64,000 nucleotides of DNA from Xanthomonas sp. (GTDB lineage: Bacteria > Pseudomonadota > Gammaproteobacteria > Xanthomonadales > Xanthomonadaceae). The notes beneath the pieces are model-generated. The model saw only the letters and a program-made list of their open reading frames with translations, was not told the origin of the DNA and ran no database searches. How positions within the stretch are numbered: position 1 is the first letter of the stretch; each line of letters starts with the position of its first letter. The position numbers and the translations under genes are program-made. The stretch is from NCBI GenBank assembly GCA_018262705.1, contig JADFDQ010000011.1, positions 1 to 64,000 of the forward strand. The letters run 5' to 3'. This document shows, one piece after another, positions 36,583-46,186 of this stretch.

Positions 36583-39003
36583 ATGGTGAAATCGACAGGA
36601 AAGCGCGGCGCTGGCCGCGACAAGGGCGGCAAATCGGGCAAAGCAGGCAAACTGCCGCCGTGGATGCCGGAACTTTCTGGCGTTTCTGCGCATGGCAAGG
36701 CGTCGGTGCCGACGCAGAAATCGAAGCGCACCGCCGAGGGCAAGACGGCGCGCGGAACGCGTCCGGACTTTACCGATCCACAGGCGCAGCGTGAGGCTCA
36801 GCGCTATGCGCAGCCGATCGCCAGCCGCGAGCTGATCCTGCAAGTCCTGGCTGAAAGCGACGGCCCGTTGACCGACGTCGAACTGGCGAACGCGCTGGAG
36901 TTGCGCACGCCGGAGCGCTTCGATGCGCTGCAAAAGCGCCTCGCGGCGATGCTCCGTGCCGGCCAATTGCTGCAGAACCGTCGCGGCGGTTTTGTGCCGG
37001 CTCAGCAGGCCGAACTGATTACCGGCAGCGTGATCGCCAATCCCGATGGCTTCGGTTTCCTGCGCCCGGAGCAGGGCGGGGACGACCTGTTCCTTCCCCC
37101 GTATGAAATGCGCAAGGTCACCCACGGCGACCGCGTGCTGGTCAGCCTGACCGGTATGGATGCCCGGGGTCGCGGCGAAGCCACTATCGTCGAAGTGCTG
37201 GAACGGCGACTGAGCCGGTTGCTTGGGCGCTATACCGAGGAACTCGGGGTTGCCTACGTGGTGCCGGATGACCGCCGCATCCTGCGCAACGTCCTGATCC
37301 CGCAAGATGCCCGCAATGCCGCCAAGGCCGGGCAGCTGGTGGTGGCTGAAATCACCTCGCCACAGGACGCGCACCGGCCGCCGATCGGGCGGATCCTGAC
37401 CGTGCTGGGCGATCGCCTGACTGCCTCGCTCGCGGTTCAGGCGGCGATCCACGGGCACGATATCCCCAGTGAGTTTCCGCCCGAGGTGCTGGACGAAGCG
37501 ACCGCCATTTCTCTGGAAGTTGGCGCTGCAGAAATTCGTGGCCGGGTCGATCTGCGCGGCCTGCCGCTGGTCACCATCGACGGCGAAGACGCCAAGGATT
37601 TCGACGATGCGGTCTGGTGCGAACCGAACAAGGACGGCTTCCGCCTGATCGTCGCGATCGCCGATGTGTCCCACTACGTTCGCCCCGAGGCGCCGCTGGA
37701 CGCCGAAGCGCAAAAGCGCGCCACCTCGGTGTATTTTCCCGGCTTCGTGGTGCCGATGCTGCCGGAGACGCTGTCCAACGGCATCTGCTCGCTCAATCCG
37801 AAGGTGGATCGTTTGTGCTTCGTCTGCGACATGCAGATCGGCCGCGACGGCAGCGTGAGCGGATCCGAATTCCATGAGGCGGTGATGCATTCGCACGCAC
37901 GGCTGACCTACACCGACGTGTGGAATGCGGTGGGTGAGGGCATCGACGAAGACGATCGCGGCGCGGCGCTGGCGAAGATCGATAAGCTGCTGCCCCAGAT
38001 CCAGCGTCTGCATCAGCTCTACAAGATTCTGGACAAGGCACGCGCCAAACGCGGTGCCATTGAATTCGAGAGCAGCGAAGTGCGCTTCATGCTGGACGCC
38101 AAGGGCGAAGTCACGCAAGCCGGCATGCTCCAGCGCAACGACGCCCACAAACTGATCGAAGAATGCATGATTGCGGCCAACGTGGCCGCGGCGCGGCATC
38201 TGCTGGAATCCGCAATTCCCGCGCCGTTCCGCGACCACGACCGGCCACCGGAGTCCAAATATGCCGACCTTGAAGAATTCCTCAAGGAGTTCAAGCTGCG
38301 CCTGCCGCCGTGGGGCAAGGTCAAGCCGAAGGATTTCCGCGCACTGCTGGAAACCATCCGCGAACGTCCCGATGCGGCGCTGCTGGAATCGGTGATCCTG
38401 CGCAGCCAGTCGCTGGCGGTGTACGCGCCGGACAACATCGGCCACTTCGGGTTGGCGTTGGAGGCCTATGCGCACTTCACTTCGCCGATCCGGCGCTACG
38501 CGGATCTTCTGGTCCACCGTGCGCTCAAGTTCGCGCTGTCCGGCGGCGAGCGCGCGGCCTACACCTACACCCCGCACGAGATGGCGGCGCTGTCGCTGCA
38601 GTGTTCCGAGCGCTCGCGGCGTGCCGACGAGGCGCAGCGCGAAGTGGACGAACGCTACCGCGCGGCGTGGATGGAAGAGCACGTCGGCAAGGAGTTCGAC
38701 GGCACCATCAGCGGCGTCACCAGCTTCGGCCTGTTCGTGGAACTGGACGACTCCAAGGTCAACGGATTAGTGCACGTCACCCAGCTGCCGCGCGATTTCT
38801 ACCAGTTCGACGCGGTGCGCAAGATGCTGACCGGCGATCGTCGCGGCAAGTCATGGCGGCTGGGCGACCGCGTTCGCGTGGTGGTGCTCAAGGCCAGCGT
38901 GGAGGAGCGCAAGATCGATTTCCGCCTGGTCGAAGAAGCGTCCGCGCCGAAGCCGCAGCCGGAGCGCGGCCAGCCGGCCAAGCGGGTGAAGCAGAAGTAT
39001 TGA
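36583..39003 (+). CDS. rnr: Ribonuclease R
   Basis: An 806-residue 3'-5' exoribonuclease of the RNB family that digests structured RNA. A basic N-terminal leader (about 50 residues) is followed by a winged-helix RNA-binding domain and cold-shock domains (about 60-300), the catalytic RNB domain with IDGEDAKDFDDAVW carrying the metal-binding Asp set, FTSPIRRYADLLVHR, and the C-terminal S1 domain (GTISGVTSFGLFVELD) with a basic tail. The length is close to E. coli RNase R (813). It is followed by rlmB, the conserved rnr-rlmB arrangement in gammaproteobacteria, with a 58-bp gap. The start ATG overlaps no other gene. Confidence 0.96.
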   Translation: MVKSTGKRGAGRDKGGKSGKAGKLPPWMPELSGVSAHGKASVPTQKSKRTAEGKTARGTRPDFTDPQAQREAQRYAQPIASRELILQVLAESDGPLTDVELANALELRTPERFDALQKRLAAMLRAGQLLQNRRGGFVPAQQAELITGSVIANPDGFGFLRPEQGGDDLFLPPYEMRKVTHGDRVLVSLTGMDARGRGEATIVEVLERRLSRLLGRYTEELGVAYVVPDDRRILRNVLIPQDARNAAKAGQLVVAEITSPQDAHRPPIGRILTVLGDRLTASLAVQAAIHGHDIPSEFPPEVLDEATAISLEVGAAEIRGRVDLRGLPLVTIDGEDAKDFDDAVWCEPNKDGFRLIVAIADVSHYVRPEAPLDAEAQKRATSVYFPGFVVPMLPETLSNGICSLNPKVDRLCFVCDMQIGRDGSVSGSEFHEAVMHSHARLTYTDVWNAVGEGIDEDDRGAALAKIDKLLPQIQRLHQLYKILDKARAKRGAIEFESSEVRFMLDAKGEVTQAGMLQRNDAHKLIEECMIAANVAAARHLLESAIPAPFRDHDRPPESKYADLEEFLKEFKLRLPPWGKVKPKDFRALLETIRERPDAALLESVILRSQSLAVYAPDNIGHFGLALEAYAHFTSPIRRYADLLVHRALKFALSGGERAAYTYTPHEMAALSLQCSERSRRADEAQREVDERYRAAWMEEHVGKEFDGTISGVTSFGLFVELDDSKVNGLVHVTQLPRDFYQFDAVRKMLTGDRRGKSWRLGDRVRVVVLKASVEERKIDFRLVEEASAPKPQPERGQPAKRVKQKY

Positions 39004-39061
39004 GGCTCGTCATCGCGGCTTTCACCGGGATGACGGTTGGTATTTCCGCGATAATAGCCAC

Positions 39062-39808
39062 GTGAGCAAACCTACCCAATGGATCGTCGGCCTGAACGCG
39101 GTGGTTTCCGCGCTGGAGCACGACGCTGAAAACGTGCGCGAAGTGCTATTGGAAGCCGGCGGCAAGAACCCGCGCATCACCGACATCGAACAAGAAGCAC
39201 GCCGCAAAGACATCGACGTGCGGCGCGTCAACCAACAGGCGCTGGACGGCGTGGCCGGCGGCGTGCGCCATCAGGGCGCGGCGGCGCGCTATGCGGCGGT
39301 CAAAACGTGGGACGAGCATGAGATCCTCGGCTTGGTTGAGGCCGCCGAAGGCCGCGCCTTGCTGCTGGTGCTGGACGGCGTGCAAGACCCGCACAACCTC
39401 GGCGCGTGCCTGCGCAGCGCGGCGGCGGCGGGTGCTACGGCGGTCATCATCCCCAAAGACAAAGCGGTGCAGATCAATGCCACCGTGCGCAAAACCTCGG
39501 CCGGTGCGGCCGACACCCTGCCGATTTTTTCGGTCACCAATCTTTCGCGCAGCCTGCGTGAACTGCAAAAACTCGGGGTGTGGATTTATGGCTTGGCTGG
39601 CGAAGCCGATGCCTCGCTCTACGCCATCGACCTGAAGGGCAATGTGGCGTTGGTGCTGGGCAGTGAAGGCGACGGCCTGCGCCGCCTGACCCGCGACAAC
39701 TGCGACCAACTGGTGAAGATTCCGATGCCGGGCAATTTCGAAAGTCTCAATGTCTCGGTGGCCACCGGCGTGGCCCTGTTTGAAGCCGTGCGGCAGCGGA
39801 GCGCGTGA
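39062..39808 (+). CDS. rlmB: 23S rRNA Gm2251 2'-O-methyltransferase
   Basis: A 248-residue SPOUT enzyme that methylates the 2'-OH of G2251 in 23S rRNA using SAM. The N-terminal substrate-binding domain (residues 1-75) includes IVGLNAVVSALE. SpoU motifs are VLDGVQDPHNLGACLRSAAAAGA (motif 1, with the catalytic Asn-Leu-Gly region), LVLGSEGDGLRR (motif 2) and IPMPGNFESLNVSVATGVALFE (motif 3, forming the trefoil knot). The start is GTG at 39062. The next gene starts on the last base of its stop codon (TGATG). Confidence 0.95.
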   Translation: MSKPTQWIVGLNAVVSALEHDAENVREVLLEAGGKNPRITDIEQEARRKDIDVRRVNQQALDGVAGGVRHQGAAARYAAVKTWDEHEILGLVEAAEGRALLLVLDGVQDPHNLGACLRSAAAAGATAVIIPKDKAVQINATVRKTSAGAADTLPIFSVTNLSRSLRELQKLGVWIYGLAGEADASLYAIDLKGNVALVLGSEGDGLRRLTRDNCDQLVKIPMPGNFESLNVSVATGVALFEAVRQRSA

Positions 39809-40080
39809 TGGCCTTGGAATTGGCGTGGTACGACTGGGTGGGCATCGCCGGTACGCTGGCGGTGTTGGTGGCGTTTTTCTTGCTGCAAGCCGGCAAGTTG
39901 TCCGGCACTGGAATCGTCTATCAGCTGCTCAATTTGTTTGGCTCCGGCGGCGTGTTGGTGTCGTTGCTGGGCAAGTTCAACGTCTCGGTGTTCGTGCTGG
40001 AAGCGGTGTGGATGGCGATCAGCGCCTACGGCATCGTGCGGACGTTCAAGATGCGCTCGGAAGCAAAGGCGCAATCCTGA
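39808..40080 (+). CDS. Small CBU_0592-like membrane protein
   Basis: A 90-residue integral membrane protein with three hydrophobic helices (about 8-24, 33-52 and 55-75), of the type annotated as CBU_0592-like or 'cyclic nucleotide-binding-like inner membrane' small proteins. The family carries no known activity. Its ATG overlaps the rlmB stop codon (TGATG), so it is translationally coupled to rlmB. A GTG one codon earlier is possible. Confidence 0.75.
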   Translation: MALELAWYDWVGIAGTLAVLVAFFLLQAGKLSGTGIVYQLLNLFGSGGVLVSLLGKFNVSVFVLEAVWMAISAYGIVRTFKMRSEAKAQS

Positions 40081-40094
40081 GGAGCGTCGAAACC

Positions 40095-40748
40095 TCACGC
40101 ACTGTCGTTTGATTGCTCCATCTGCGCGGTTCGCGGCCAGCCATTGGCAATCGTGCAAAACAGCTTTGCGGTTTGCTCGGCGTCGTAGATGGCCGAATGG
40201 GCTTGCTGCGGATCCCAGCCGATCCCGGCCACCATCGCCGCACGCGCCAGCACCGTTTGTCCATAAGCCAATCCCGCCATCGTCACCGTGTCGAACACGC
40301 TGAACGGGTGAAACGGGTTGCGCTTGTGGCCGACGCGGGCAACGGCGGCATTGAGGAAGTTGAGGTCGAAATGGGCGTTGTGGCCGACCAGAATCGCGCG
40401 CTGGCAGCCGTGATTTTTCACGGAGGCGCGCACCGAATTGAAAATCCTGTCGAGCGCTTCGCGTTCCGACAGTTCGCCGCGCAAAGGATGGCCGATCTTG
40501 ATGCCGGTCACTTCCATCGATTTCGGGTCGATGCCGGTTCCGGGCGCCGGGGCGATGTTGGCGTGCACATGGTTGCCCGGAACGAAATGGCCATCGCCGT
40601 CGATATCCAGCGGGATCGCGGCGATTTCCAGCAGGGCGTGCTTGTTCCAGTCGAAGCCGCCGGTTTCCACATCCACGACCACCGGCAGGTAGCCACGAAA
40701 GCGTTCGGCCATCGGCGTGCGCGGCGGGAGTGGTGTGGCATCGCTCAT
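40095..40748 (-). CDS. rnt: Ribonuclease T
   Basis: A 217-residue DEDDh 3'-5' exonuclease that trims tRNA and other stable RNA 3' ends. Exo I is [10 protein letters not shown] (D26, E28), Exo II is [11 protein letters not shown], and Exo III is [15 protein letters not shown] with the catalytic His and final Asp. The length matches the 215-residue E. coli protein. It is convergent with the small membrane protein gene, 14 bp away. Together with rnr and rlmB this places three RNA-processing genes within 4.2 kb. Confidence 0.95.
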   Translation of the reverse strand: MSDATPLPPRTPMAERFRGYLPVVVDVETGGFDWNKHALLEIAAIPLDIDGDGHFVPGNHVHANIAPAPGTGIDPKSMEVTGIKIGHPLRGELSEREALDRIFNSVRASVKNHGCQRAILVGHNAHFDLNFLNAAVARVGHKRNPFHPFSVFDTVTMAGLAYGQTVLARAAMVAGIGWDPQQAHSAIYDAEQTAKLFCTIANGWPRTAQMEQSNDSA

Positions 40749-40811
40749 CGGATCAGGCTAACAGAGCCGATGGCAAACGCGCGTCGATCCATGCACCAAC
40801 CACGCAATGGG

Positions 40812-41174
40812 TCAGTGGTGACCGGCGTGTTCGTCGGAAGCCGCGGCATCGTGGCTTCCCATGGCGTTTCCCATGGCCGTGTGGTGGGCGTCGAATTCGT
40901 CCTTGCCGATGAAGCCGTCGCCATTGCGATCGATGCCGGGAAACATGGCGTCCTTGCCGCTGTGACCCGCTGCGAATTCGCTGCGCGAAATGCGGCCGTC
41001 CTTGTCGGTGTCCAGATCGGCGAAGCTGTGCTCCTGCCTCGATGGTTCGGCGTGCGCGGCGTGGGTTGCCGGTGCGGCCTGTGCCTGTGTCTGGGCAAGG
41101 ACGGTTGCGGGCGACAGGCTGGCGGCGAGGAGCGCGCCGATCGCGACGGTCCAGGGCATGTGGAACTTCGGCAT
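40812..41174 (-). CDS. Secreted EF-hand protein
   Basis: A 120-residue exported protein. The signal peptide spans about 1-28 (AIGALLAASLSPATVLA). Two EF-hand loops with intact calcium ligands follow: DTDKDGRISRSE at 55-66 and DRNGDGFIGKDE at 82-93. A His-rich tail (GSHDAAASDEHAGHH) could bind transition metals. It probably binds calcium in the periplasm; a partner is not evident. It is flanked by rnt downstream on the same strand (63-bp gap) and by the divergent DUF2339 gene. Confidence 0.85.
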   Translation of the reverse strand: MPKFHMPWTVAIGALLAASLSPATVLAQTQAQAAPATHAAHAEPSRQEHSFADLDTDKDGRISRSEFAAGHSGKDAMFPGIDRNGDGFIGKDEFDAHHTAMGNAMGSHDAAASDEHAGHH

Positions 41175-41324
41175 CGGTGGGTCTCCTGACGGTGGGTTGG
41201 TGTGGAAGGCGATGCCTGCGCAGCTTACCGCGTCCAGCCAGTTGCGCCGTTTTGCAGCGGCGGGAGCTTGTGTTTCGCTCGCACCCCGATATTGTGACGC
41301 AATTCCCGGTTTGCGCAGGCTGGA

Positions 41325-44105
41325 ATGGACGATCTGATCGTGGTGGGGGTGATTTTGCTGCTGGTGCTGCTGGTGCTGGTGCCGGTGCTGCTGGTGGTTG
41401 CGTTGGTCAAATTGTCCACGCTGCGGCTGCGGGTCGACGCTCTGGAGGCGACGCTGTCGGGGCGGGCTGCGGTTGCACAGCCAGCGGCGGAGCCTGTGCC
41501 GGATACGGTCGCGGGCACGCCTTCGGAGGAAGAACCGTTCGAGACGCCCGTCGAACAGCCCGCACCGGCCTACGTGGTGCCGCCGTTGCCTCCGGTGCGG
41601 GCGATGCGACTCGATGCACAGGAGGCCGTCGGGCTGGATGCGTCGGAGTCGGTGTCTTCGGAAACAGCGCCCTCGGAGTCAATGGCTGCAGGTGAAGCAG
41701 GGCCGCTGCCTGCGGGCGGTGCGCAGGCCCCGCCGCCACGACCGAGCGCCCCACCGCCGGCGCAGCCGCCGGATTGGATCGAACGCGGCATTGATCGCGT
41801 CAAACGCTGGTTCACCACCGGCAATGTGCCGGTCAAGGTGGGCATGTTGGTGCTGTTGGCGGGCGTGGCCGCACTGCTGCGCTACGCCAGCAACGAGGGC
41901 TGGCTGCGGCTGCCGATCGAATTCCGTCTGGCTGGGGTCAGCGCCGCCGCACTTGCGGCGCTGGTGTTTGCCTGGCGCAAACGGGAAAGCCATCGCAGCT
42001 TCGCGCTTGCGCTGCAGGGCGGAGCGATCGGCGTCCTGCTGTTAGTGACGTTCGCCGCCTTCAAGCTCCATGGTTTGCTTGGCGCGGGCCCGGCGTTTGC
42101 GATCAGCGTGGTGTTGATTGCCGGGATGGCGGTGATGGCCGTGCTGCAAGAGTCGCGCACCCTGGCCATCCTCGGCGTGCTGGCCGGCTTCCTTGCGCCG
42201 CTGTGGCTGTCCACCGGCAGCGGCAACCACGTCGCCTTGTTCAGCTATTACGCGCTGCTCAATGCCGGCATTTTCGCGATTGCATGGGTGCGGCCGTGGC
42301 GCATTCTCAATTTGCTTGGCTTCGTCTTCACCTTCGGCATCGGCACCTTGTGGGGCGTGTTGCAATACAAGCCGGAGCATTTCGCCAGCACCGAGCCTTT
42401 CCTGCTGCTGTTCTTCGCGTTCTATCTGCTGTTGCCCTTGCTGTATGCGCGCAAGGCGCAGACGCCGGGCGGTGCGCGGATCGACGGCAGCCTGTTGTTC
42501 GGCACGCCGCTGATCGCGTTTTCGCTGCAGGCCGGGCTGTTGCGGGGCGAGCGCATGTCGCTGGCGCTGTATGCGCTGGGGCTGGCCGCGCTGTATGCCA
42601 TGCTGGCGCGCCTGCTGCTCCGGCGTGAGCGGCTGCGGCTGCTGGCTCGCGGCTACGCCGTCCTTGCGGTGGGCTTTGCCACGCTGTCGGTACCGCTGGC
42701 GCTGTCGGCACGAGCGACGGCCTCGGTGTTCGCGCTGGAAGGCGCGGGGCTGGTCTGGCTGGGGTTTGCGCAGTCGCGCCGACTGCCGCGCTGGACCGGC
42801 ATTGGCTTGCAGCTGGCCGCGGCGTTTGCGCTCTTGAACGCCGGGTTCAACGGGTTTGCCCATGCCGATGGCGTGTTGCCATTCGCCAATGCGATTTTCA
42901 TGAGCACGCTGCTGCTCGCCTGTGCTGGATTTGCGACAGCGTTTGTGTATCGAAGATCCGGCGGCAACGCGATGGCGGTGTTTGCCTACCTGTGGTCGCT
43001 GCTGTGGTGGACGCTGGGTTTCGTTCGTGAAATCGATGTTTTTACGCAACCGGCAACGCACGCGCACTGGCTCTTGCTGCTGGCGGGAATCACCGGCTGG
43101 CTGGCGGCGGAAATGCAGGGTCGGCAGCCGGCGCGCGCGCTGGCGTTGACCACGCTGCTGGCGCTGGCGCTGGCTTTTCCTCTGGCGTTTGCGCAGATGG
43201 ATGCCAACCGCCAGCCGTTCGCCGGTGTCGGCGCATGGATCTGGCCGCTGTTCGCCGCGCTCGGCGCACGCAGCCTGATTTGCTTACGCAGCGGCAGTGG
43301 CGTCGTTGCGGGCCTGGCGCAGATGGCGTGGTGGCTGCTGTGGCCAACCGTGCTGTCGCTGCTGGCCACGTTCATCGGCGATCGGTTCGAGCTTGCCCAG
43401 GGTTGGGTGGGATTGCTGCTGGCGTTGCCGTGGCTGGCGCTTGCGGCGGTGTCGCTGCGACGCGGTGCCTGGCTGACGCAGCCGCTGGGTGAAGCGTTCG
43501 CGCCGTTCCAGTTTGCGCTGCGGCTGCTGGTCTTCCTCGCCCTCGGGCTGTGGTGGTTGCTCATGCTGTTCAATGCGGGGCTGGCCTTGCCGCTGCCGTG
43601 GATCGTCGTGCTCAACCCGCTGGATGTGGCGCAACTGGCGGTATTGCTGCTGTTGGCGATTTGGCTGCGGGACAGCATGTCGGCGAGCAAACCCGGTTCC
43701 TCGCTGCCGCTGGTGGCACTGGCGTTGGCGGGATTGTTGCTGGTGACCGTGCTGACCCTGCGCGCGGTGCATCACTGGGGCGGGATTGCATGGAATGATG
43801 CGCTGCCGGGTTCGGGTCAAGCGCAAACCAGTCTGACCGTGGTCTGGAGCCTGTTGGGCATGGTGGGTTGGGTGTCGGGCTCGCGCCGCGGGCAGTGGGG
43901 GCTGTGGCTGGCCGGCGCGATCTTGATGGGCTTCGTGTTGCTGAAATTGTTGCTGATCGATCGCGGCAACCTGGGCGATCTGCTCGGCATCGGCGCGTTT
44001 ATCGTGTATGGATTGCTGTGCACGCTGGTGGGTTGGCTGGCTCCGGTGCCGCCGCGGCGGCATGCTGCGCAAACCGGGACGACGACGGAAGGAGTGAAGG
44101 CATGA
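41325..44105 (+). CDS. DUF2339 polytopic membrane protein
   Basis: A 926-residue inner-membrane protein of the DUF2339 family. The N-terminal helix (LIVVGVILLLVLLVLVPVLL) is followed by a Pro/Ala/Glu-rich cytoplasmic or periplasmic linker (about 45-145). A basic segment PVKVGMLVLLAGVAALLRYASNEGW then starts a run of more than twenty hydrophobic helices. The Pro-rich linker and the conserved first membrane block are typical of the family, whose biochemical role is not established. Its stop codon overlaps the start of a DUF3999 gene (ATGA). This pairing recurs in many proteobacteria, so the two probably act together in the envelope. Confidence 0.88.
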   Translation: MDDLIVVGVILLLVLLVLVPVLLVVALVKLSTLRLRVDALEATLSGRAAVAQPAAEPVPDTVAGTPSEEEPFETPVEQPAPAYVVPPLPPVRAMRLDAQEAVGLDASESVSSETAPSESMAAGEAGPLPAGGAQAPPPRPSAPPPAQPPDWIERGIDRVKRWFTTGNVPVKVGMLVLLAGVAALLRYASNEGWLRLPIEFRLAGVSAAALAALVFAWRKRESHRSFALALQGGAIGVLLLVTFAAFKLHGLLGAGPAFAISVVLIAGMAVMAVLQESRTLAILGVLAGFLAPLWLSTGSGNHVALFSYYALLNAGIFAIAWVRPWRILNLLGFVFTFGIGTLWGVLQYKPEHFASTEPFLLLFFAFYLLLPLLYARKAQTPGGARIDGSLLFGTPLIAFSLQAGLLRGERMSLALYALGLAALYAMLARLLLRRERLRLLARGYAVLAVGFATLSVPLALSARATASVFALEGAGLVWLGFAQSRRLPRWTGIGLQLAAAFALLNAGFNGFAHADGVLPFANAIFMSTLLLACAGFATAFVYRRSGGNAMAVFAYLWSLLWWTLGFVREIDVFTQPATHAHWLLLLAGITGWLAAEMQGRQPARALALTTLLALALAFPLAFAQMDANRQPFAGVGAWIWPLFAALGARSLICLRSGSGVVAGLAQMAWWLLWPTVLSLLATFIGDRFELAQGWVGLLLALPWLALAAVSLRRGAWLTQPLGEAFAPFQFALRLLVFLALGLWWLLMLFNAGLALPLPWIVVLNPLDVAQLAVLLLLAIWLRDSMSASKPGSSLPLVALALAGLLLVTVLTLRAVHHWGGIAWNDALPGSGQAQTSLTVVWSLLGMVGWVSGSRRGQWGLWLAGAILMGFVLLKLLLIDRGNLGDLLGIGAFIVYGLLCTLVGWLAPVPPRRHAAQTGTTTEGVKA

Positions 44106-45487
44106 TTCGAGCACTGCTGCTTCTGGCGCTGTTGCCGCTGGCCGCGCAGGCCGGAACCGATTACGCGCAGCAATGGCCGTTGCAGCTGTCGCGCGCCGAT
44201 GCCGGCGCCTATCGGGTGACGCTGGATGCGTCGGTCTATCGGGCGGCATATTGGCGCGACCTACGCGATGTGCGCGTGCTGGATGCCAGCGGCAAGCCGG
44301 TGGCCAGCGTCGTGCGACCGGCACAGCCGCTGTCGGGGCGCGTGCAGGTTTTGACGCTGCACTGGTTTCCCTTGCCCAAGCTTGTCGCGTCACCCAGCGC
44401 GGATCTGCGCGTGGCGGTGCAGCGCGATACCGATGGCACGGTGCTGTCCGTGCGCAACACGGTGACTTCTGCCACCGGTGCTGTCGACGGTTCGGCGTGG
44501 TTGGTGGATCTGGGCGCGGACAGCACGCGCATGCGTGCGTTGCTACTGGATTGGGACGACAGTCCGAGCGCGCTGGACGTCGGTTATCGACTGGAAGGCA
44601 GCGACGACCTGCGCGACTGGCGAATCCTCGATCCGCAGGTTCGGCTGGTTCAGTTGCGTCATCGGGGGCAGGAGCTGCGCAGCAACCGCATCGCGCTCGA
44701 CGCGCCGCCGCGCTACCTGCGGCTGTTGCCGCAGCAGGCCGGGGCCGCCCTGGTTTTGCGCGAAGTGCGCGGGGAGTGGCGTGAGGCCGCAGAAGTCGAC
44801 AACTGGCAATGGTTGGAACTCACCGCTACATCGGCGGCGACTTCGGATTCTGCAAATCCGGGTTTTCGTTATCGTCTCGAAGGCCGTTTCCCGATCCAGC
44901 GCGTGGACGTGGCGATGGCGGCCAACAGCAGCGTGCGCTGGAGCGTTTTCAGCTGCGATGGCGAGACGTCGAACGGTCAGGCCAATCCGCCGGTATGGAA
45001 ACTGCGCGCTGCCGGCTGGAATGCCTGGCGACTGGACGATGCCGGCAAGTCCCAGGTCTCCCCGGCGCTGGATCTACATTACGTGATCGAGGACCACGAC
45101 TGGCGCCTGCAGCCGGAAACGGGCGCAATGCCGGCTGCTGCGCCGACGCTGCGGCTGGGGTACGCCCCCGGCAGTTTGATCTTCCTCGCACAGGGAACGC
45201 CCCCTTATGTGCTGGTGGCCGGAAGCGCGTCCGACGCCGCTGCCCAGGATACGATGGATTCGATGCTGGAAGCGCTGCGCGCGCGGCACGGCGCGCGTTG
45301 GGAGCCTGCGCCGGCGACGCCGGGCGCGGCCAGCCCGCGCGCCGGTTCGGCTGCCTATCAGCCAGCACCTGCGCCACGTGATTGGAAAACGTTGATTCTC
45401 TGGGGCGTGCTGGTGCTGGGCGCGCTGTTGGTGGCCGGATTCGCCTTCAGTTTGTTGAAGGACAAGCCAGGCTCAAGCGCGAATTGA
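44102..45487 (+). CDS. DUF3999 secreted/membrane protein
   Basis: A 461-residue protein of the DUF3999 family. The signal peptide MIRALLLLALLPLAAQA is followed by a beta-rich extracytoplasmic domain (about 18-410, with YRLEGSDDLRDWRIL and DLHYVIEDHDWRL) and a C-terminal anchor helix (TLILWGVLVLGALLVAGFAF). Its ATG overlaps the DUF2339 stop codon, so expression is coupled. The last 15 bases overlap the 3' end of the convergent nth gene. The domain resembles carbohydrate-binding or galactose-binding-like folds in pattern only. The function is unknown. Confidence 0.85.
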   Translation: MIRALLLLALLPLAAQAGTDYAQQWPLQLSRADAGAYRVTLDASVYRAAYWRDLRDVRVLDASGKPVASVVRPAQPLSGRVQVLTLHWFPLPKLVASPSADLRVAVQRDTDGTVLSVRNTVTSATGAVDGSAWLVDLGADSTRMRALLLDWDDSPSALDVGYRLEGSDDLRDWRILDPQVRLVQLRHRGQELRSNRIALDAPPRYLRLLPQQAGAALVLREVRGEWREAAEVDNWQWLELTATSAATSDSANPGFRYRLEGRFPIQRVDVAMAANSSVRWSVFSCDGETSNGQANPPVWKLRAAGWNAWRLDDAGKSQVSPALDLHYVIEDHDWRLQPETGAMPAAAPTLRLGYAPGSLIFLAQGTPPYVLVAGSASDAAAQDTMDSMLEALRARHGARWEPAPATPGAASPRAGSAAYQPAPAPRDWKTLILWGVLVLGALLVAGFAFSLLKDKPGSSAN

Positions 45488-46186
45488 TCGCCACGCGGCG
45501 TCCCGCGTCGCCAGCGGCGTTTTCTCCGGCCACGTGCACAGGTCGTGCAGGATGCAATGCGCGCAATCCGGCTTGTGTGCCTTGCAGGTGTAGCGGCCGT
45601 GCAAGATCAACCAGTGGTGCGCATCGCGGGCAAACTCGCTGGGCACCAGTTTCATCAGTGTGTCTTCCACCGTGCGCACGTCTTTGCCCGGTGCCAAGCC
45701 AGTACGGTTCGATACGCGGAAGATATGCGTGTCCACCGCAATCGTGGGCTCGCCAAACGCGGTATTGAGCACCACATTGGCGGTCTTGCGGCCCACGCCG
45801 GGCAAGGCTTCCAGCGCGTCGCGGGTGCGCGGCACTTCGCCAGCGTGCCGGTCCAACAGCAGCCGGCACAGCGCAATCACATTCGCTGCCTTGGCGTTAT
45901 ATAGGCCAATGGTATTGATGTAGCCCTTCAGCCCGGCTTCCCCCAGCGCGAGAATCTCTGCCGGCGTATTGGCGACGGGGTAGAGCTTGCGCGTGGCTTT
46001 GTTGACGCCCACATCGGTGGCCTGCGCGGAGAGCACCACCGCCACCAGCAATTCGAAGGGCGTTGTGTATTCCAATTCAGTCGTTGGATGCGGGTTGGCA
46101 TCGCGCAGGCGCGTGAATACTTCGATGATTTGATCCGGCGTCAGCTTGCTGCCGCGTGCGGCTCGCGGTTTGCGCGCTGCGGTCAT
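45473..46186 (-). CDS. nth: Endonuclease III (base excision repair)
   Basis: A 237-residue bifunctional DNA glycosylase/AP lyase that removes oxidised pyrimidines. The HhH motif is LPGVGRKTANVVL with the catalytic Lys, the catalytic Asp is in VDTHIFRVSNR, and the [4Fe-4S] ligands are C-x6-C-x2-C-x5-C in CKAHKPDCAHCILHDLC. It is longer than the 211-residue E. coli enzyme because of a basic N-terminus and a C-terminal tail. Its ATG overlaps the stop of the upstream Cys-rich gene (ATGA). It is the last gene of a crotonase/Cys-rich/nth operon, and its 3' end overlaps that of the DUF3999 gene. Confidence 0.95.
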   Translation of the reverse strand: MTAARKPRAARGSKLTPDQIIEVFTRLRDANPHPTTELEYTTPFELLVAVVLSAQATDVGVNKATRKLYPVANTPAEILALGEAGLKGYINTIGLYNAKAANVIALCRLLLDRHAGEVPRTRDALEALPGVGRKTANVVLNTAFGEPTIAVDTHIFRVSNRTGLAPGKDVRTVEDTLMKLVPSEFARDAHHWLILHGRYTCKAHKPDCAHCILHDLCTWPEKTPLATRDAAWRSIRA